Shown piece after piece: positions 6,272-7,607 of a DNA stretch of 7,607 bases. The notes under the pieces were generated by a model. The model ran no database searches and had not been told where the DNA came from. It saw nothing but the letters and a program-made list of their open reading frames with translations. Source of the stretch: Actinomycetota bacterium (GTDB lineage: Bacteria > Actinomycetota > Thermoleophilia > Solirubrobacterales > 70-9). The position numbers and the translations under genes are program-made. The DNA is taken from the NCBI GenBank assembly GCA_018268695.1, contig JAFDWD010000417.1, positions 1 to 7,607 of the forward strand, read 5' to 3'. The number at the start of each line of letters is the position of its first letter. Position 1 is the first letter of the stretch.

Positions 6272-6563
6272 CGCCCCCTCTGTCCGAAGAGGCGGCCTGC
6301 TGTATGGGACGAACCGGCGGGTTCGTAATGTGTCGGCTGTTGAGGTTTGGGCTCCGAATTGGCTCTAGGACTGCCTCGTCGATTCCGAGTAACTGGCCTT
6401 CGAGCCCTTGCCCCTTGGGCTCTTGCCTGGATGCAACGGCTCTGCTGTGGGTGGCGGATGCTTTCGATTCGCCTAGAAGGACTTATGGATTCCGTCCTTT
6501 CGCCTGGGCAGATTCGGGTGCCGGCTTCTGGCCTGGATCGAGGCCGTCGCGGGCGCCGTAGGC
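6272..6563. promoter_or_regulatory. Leader region of the relaxase operon, candidate site for promoter and oriT
   Basis: This stretch between the relaxase start and the terminator holds no supported gene. It carries the relaxase Shine-Dalgarno (minus-strand GAGGGGG, about 6280-6274) and several short inverted repeats: 6309-6326 (7-bp stem), GAGCCC/GGGCTC at 6402-6422, AAGGAC/GTCCTT at 6477-6499, and GGCCT/AGGCC near 6526-6545. I found no convincing paired -35 and -10 boxes on the minus strand. MobF origins of transfer commonly lie beside the relaxase gene with small inverted repeats next to the nick site, so this is the most likely place for oriT in the window, but no known nick sequence was recognised. 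Confidence 0.4.
6309..6326. repeat. 7-bp perfect inverted repeat upstream of the relaxase
   Basis: ACGAACC (6309-6315) and GGTTCGT (6320-6326) pair perfectly around a four-base GGCG loop, 38 bases upstream of the relaxase ATG. The size and position suit a relaxase- or repressor-binding site or a leader hairpin. Confidence 0.6.
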
Positions 6564-6596
6564 AAAAAAAATGCGCAGCACTCGAAAGCACCGCGC
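6564..6596 (-). terminator. Intrinsic terminator with UUCG tetraloop and U8 tract
   Basis: On the minus strand a 10-bp stem (6596-6587 with 6582-6573; seven Watson-Crick and three G-U pairs) closes a TTCG loop (6586-6583) and is followed by one A and eight T (6571-6564). GC-rich stem, stable UUCG loop and long U run are all present. It lies 112 bases beyond the stop of the winged-helix gene and separates that transcript from the relaxase operon, which must therefore have its own promoter within 6272-6563. Confidence 0.85.
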
Positions 6597-6607
6597 TAAC
6601 GCCGTTG

Positions 6608-6703
6608 TGCCCGGCGAGGAGCGCCGCGATCAGGGCACGGCGATGCCGCGCCGGGAGGAAGCGCTGCAGTCGGGCACTCCGATGCGGCGCTCCTCGCCGG
6701 GCA
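6608..6703. repeat. Inverted repeat behind the winged-helix gene (structure C)
   Basis: Arms 6608-6627 and 6684-6703 are perfect 20-base reverse complements (core GGCGAGGAGCGCC); three more pairs follow inward if G6628 is bulged. The 56-base spacer contains small hairpins such as CGGC-GAT-GCCG at 6638-6648. It begins five bases after the winged-helix stop codon and ends 11 bases before the terminator stem, so it would form a very long 3' hairpin in that mRNA, perhaps protecting it. It may equally be a dispersed repeat. Confidence 0.85.
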
Positions 6704-6708
6704 GCTCG

Positions 6709-6993
6709 CTAGAGGCGATCCAGCCGCTCGTAGCGGACGATCGGCCGTGTCGGGCGGACCGTCTTCCCGGCACGGTGGAGGAGACCATCGGCAACGAGGT
6801 CAGCGACCGCGGATTCGATGTCCGAGGGCTGGCTGATCCATTGCCCCTCCTCGCCCTCGCTGAAGTAGCGGACCAGCTCGGGGATCGTGAAGTTGTAGGG
6901 CTGCTCGCTGACGATCCGGACGATGACCAACGCCTGAATCCGGTCGTGGTAGTCGGCCGTGATCTCGTCGGCTCGCGTACTTTGGTCTGGCAT
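6709..6993 (-). CDS. 94-aa winged-helix-turn-helix DNA-binding protein
   Basis: Start ATG 6993 was chosen for GGAG at 7004-7001 with a seven-base spacer; longer in-frame starts have no such site. The 94 residues read as one winged helix: helix 1 DYHDRIQALVIVRIVSE (14-30), helix 2 TIPELVRYFSEGE (36-48), recognition helix PSDIESAVADLVADGLLHRAG (56-76) and a wing KTVRPTRPIVRYERLDRL (77-94). The '[D/E]-x-A-V-x-D-L-x-x-x-GLLHR-G-x-x-V-x-PTR' ending is, as I recall it, a pattern of small actinobacterial regulators. There is no sensor domain or cysteine, so any signal would have to come through dimerisation or a partner. It is followed by structure C and a strong terminator and preceded by the thermonuclease fragment. 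A repressor of the adjacent relaxase promoter is a natural guess, not shown. Confidence 0.85.
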   Translation of the reverse strand: MPDQSTRADEITADYHDRIQALVIVRIVSEQPYNFTIPELVRYFSEGEEGQWISQPSDIESAVADLVADGLLHRAGKTVRPTRPIVRYERLDRL

Positions 6994-7089
6994 GGGAGAG
7001 CTCCGTTCTCCTGTGAAGCCGTCCCGGACAAGGGGTCGACGTTGCCGCGTCGGCTCCCCGGGGCGCACTTCGGTTTCTATTGGCGGAGT

Positions 7090-7120
7090 TCCTTAAGGAG
7101 GGCGGCGAGCGAATCTCGCC
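7090..7120. other. Palindrome and GC hairpin between thermonuclease fragment and winged-helix gene
   Basis: TCCTTAAGGA (7090-7099) is a perfect 10-base palindrome. It abuts a hairpin GGCGAG-CGAAT-CTCGCC (7104-7120) that gains three more G-C pairs beyond one mismatch, next to a run of eight C (7119-7126). No U tract follows on either strand, so it is not a standard terminator. The palindrome lies 97 bases upstream of the winged-helix start and could be an autoregulatory site; that is inference. Confidence 0.4.
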
Positions 7121-7137
7121 CCCCCCGCGGCCAAAAA

Positions 7138-7510
7138 TCAGCCGCCCGAATGGAAGTTGCCGCTGCAGAGCTCCCAAACTCCGCGGCTGGCGCTGCGGGC
7201 GGCGGCTTCGGCTTCGCGAAAGCTAGCCAGGCCGTCGAAGCTCTGCCCCTCGAAGCTATAGACCTCCGCCCAGCCACGCCGGAGCTGGGCAAGTTCGAGC
7301 TGGTGACCGTCGACGAAGGCATGCGCCAGGAGCCGGCCGTAGCGGTCGTATTCGTCAGCGACGGAATCCAGGCGAAGGCGGACGAAGGCTCCCTCCGGCG
7401 CGAGGCGGTCCATCGAAGCTGCGGCAGCGCGGCCGCCGCACTCGACTGGCGCTTCAGGGCGCACGTCCTCGGGCGTATCGATGCCTTATCTCGACATTCG
7501 CTGAAAACAC
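7138..7510 (-). pseudogene. Thermonuclease (SNase-family) gene fragment, N-terminally truncated and frameshifted
   Basis: Staphylococcal-nuclease-like proteins cut DNA and RNA with a Ca2+ site. From 7485 to 7138 the frame encodes GIDTPEDVRPEAPVECGGRA, then LRLDSVADEYDRYGRLLAHAFVDG, LRRGWAEVYSFEG and ARSASRGVWELCSG, matching the family's IDTPE motif (metal-binding D and catalytic E), DRYGR (catalytic R) and GxW ending. The frame is closed by TAA at 7488-7486 just before GIDTPE, and the first usable start, GTG 7464, would lose IDTPE. A perfect Shine-Dalgarno with GTG 7510 opens a second frame, VFSANVEI..., that would join IDTPE cleanly if one base near 7486-7488 were removed; as it stands that frame ends after 18 codons at 7454. 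The upstream DGDT motif and export signal are absent. Probably an inactive remnant; a sequencing error could explain the shift but not the missing DGDT part. Confidence 0.65.
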
Positions 7511-7514
7511 CGTT

Positions 7515-7522
7515 ACCTCCTT
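7515..7522 (-). promoter_or_regulatory. Perfect Shine-Dalgarno for the frame opening at GTG 7510
   Basis: Minus-strand AAGGAGGT is fully complementary to the 16S anti-Shine-Dalgarno and lies four bases before GTG 7510. It is the strongest ribosome-binding site in the window, which argues that translation once began here and ran into the nuclease domain. Confidence 0.6.
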
Positions 7523-7607
7523 CGGTCAGGTTCAGCCCAACCCCTCGTCTCCCGGTCGTGGCCCAGGGGTGAAGGAGCGGCCGGTCGGCCGTGGAACGAG
7601 GCGGCGG
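7523..7607. other. Window end, no supported gene
   Basis: No coding frame, RNA gene or terminator could be supported here. The sequence CGGCCG-GT-CGGCCG near 7578-7591 is a short near-palindrome. The promoter of the thermonuclease/winged-helix transcript may lie here or beyond the window. Confidence 0.4.

Noticed and set aside
5797..6591. 264-codon minus-strand frame overlapping the relaxase start
   Set aside because: It is out of frame with the relaxase, rich in Arg/Ser/Pro, and crosses the terminator.
7505..7560. TPP- or c-di-AMP-riboswitch-like string (TGAACCTGA, GGGTTGGGCTGAACC) on the minus strand
   Set aside because: Only short strings resemble these riboswitches; the CTGAGA element of TPP and the AGCTAACCTCG element of the ydaO type are missing.
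6571..7572. 333-codon open frame on the + strand
   Set aside because: It runs antisense through the terminator, structure C, the winged-helix gene and the thermonuclease domain, all better supported on the other strand; its protein is low-complexity and has no motif.
1..7607. CRISPR array, transposase or integrase
   Set aside because: No spaced direct repeats and no recombinase motif were found on either strand.

Overview
This is a high-GC window. Its families point to an actinobacterium, most likely of the Thermoleophilia/Solirubrobacterales type. That placement is inferred from three things: the decapeptide-repeat secreted protein, the style of sigma factor (region 4 reading YSYREIEEMQGWSYTKINR), and an actinobacterial-type MobF relaxase. 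No rRNA, tRNA, CRISPR array or transposase is visible.

Layout. Positions 1-1103 (+ strand) hold two exported or surface-type genes: the C-terminal end of a beta-sandwich protein cut by the window edge, and a 202-aa secreted protein carrying eight back-to-back 10-residue repeats. They converge on a minus-strand block. Read in its own direction, that block has a 1070-aa MobF relaxase/helicase (6271-3059), a small sigma-70 family factor (2975-2409), a 119-aa possibly small-barrel protein (2412-2053) and a 118-aa unknown (2056-1700). The last three are joined by GTGA and ATGA 4-base overlaps, so they are almost certainly one translationally coupled unit, probably cotranscribed with the relaxase. 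After a 224-bp regulatory gap comes a separate 108-aa unknown (1475-1149). Upstream of the relaxase, and closed off from it by a textbook intrinsic terminator (6596-6564), lie a 94-aa winged-helix protein (6993-6709) and a thermonuclease (SNase-family) fragment (7510-7138). The fragment has lost its N-terminal catalytic part and its reading frame.

How it fits together. The relaxase marks this as the mobilization module of a plasmid or an integrated mobilizable/conjugative element. No coupling protein, type IV secretion gene or integrase is in view, so self-transfer cannot be judged. The dedicated sigma factor just behind the relaxase, followed by two coupled small proteins, suggests element-specific transcription control tied to mobilization. 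This is inference.

The most unusual features are structural. Three long, nearly perfect inverted repeats (arms 20-24 bp, spacers 32-56 bp, each with a smaller hairpin inside) sit at 1495-1588, 2962-3033 and 6608-6703. One ends nine bases before a Shine-Dalgarno sequence, one contains the sigma-factor start codon in its arm, and one lies just behind the winged-helix gene. A tandem pair of TGAC-N-GTCA palindromes at 1608-1633 looks like an operator over a -35 element.
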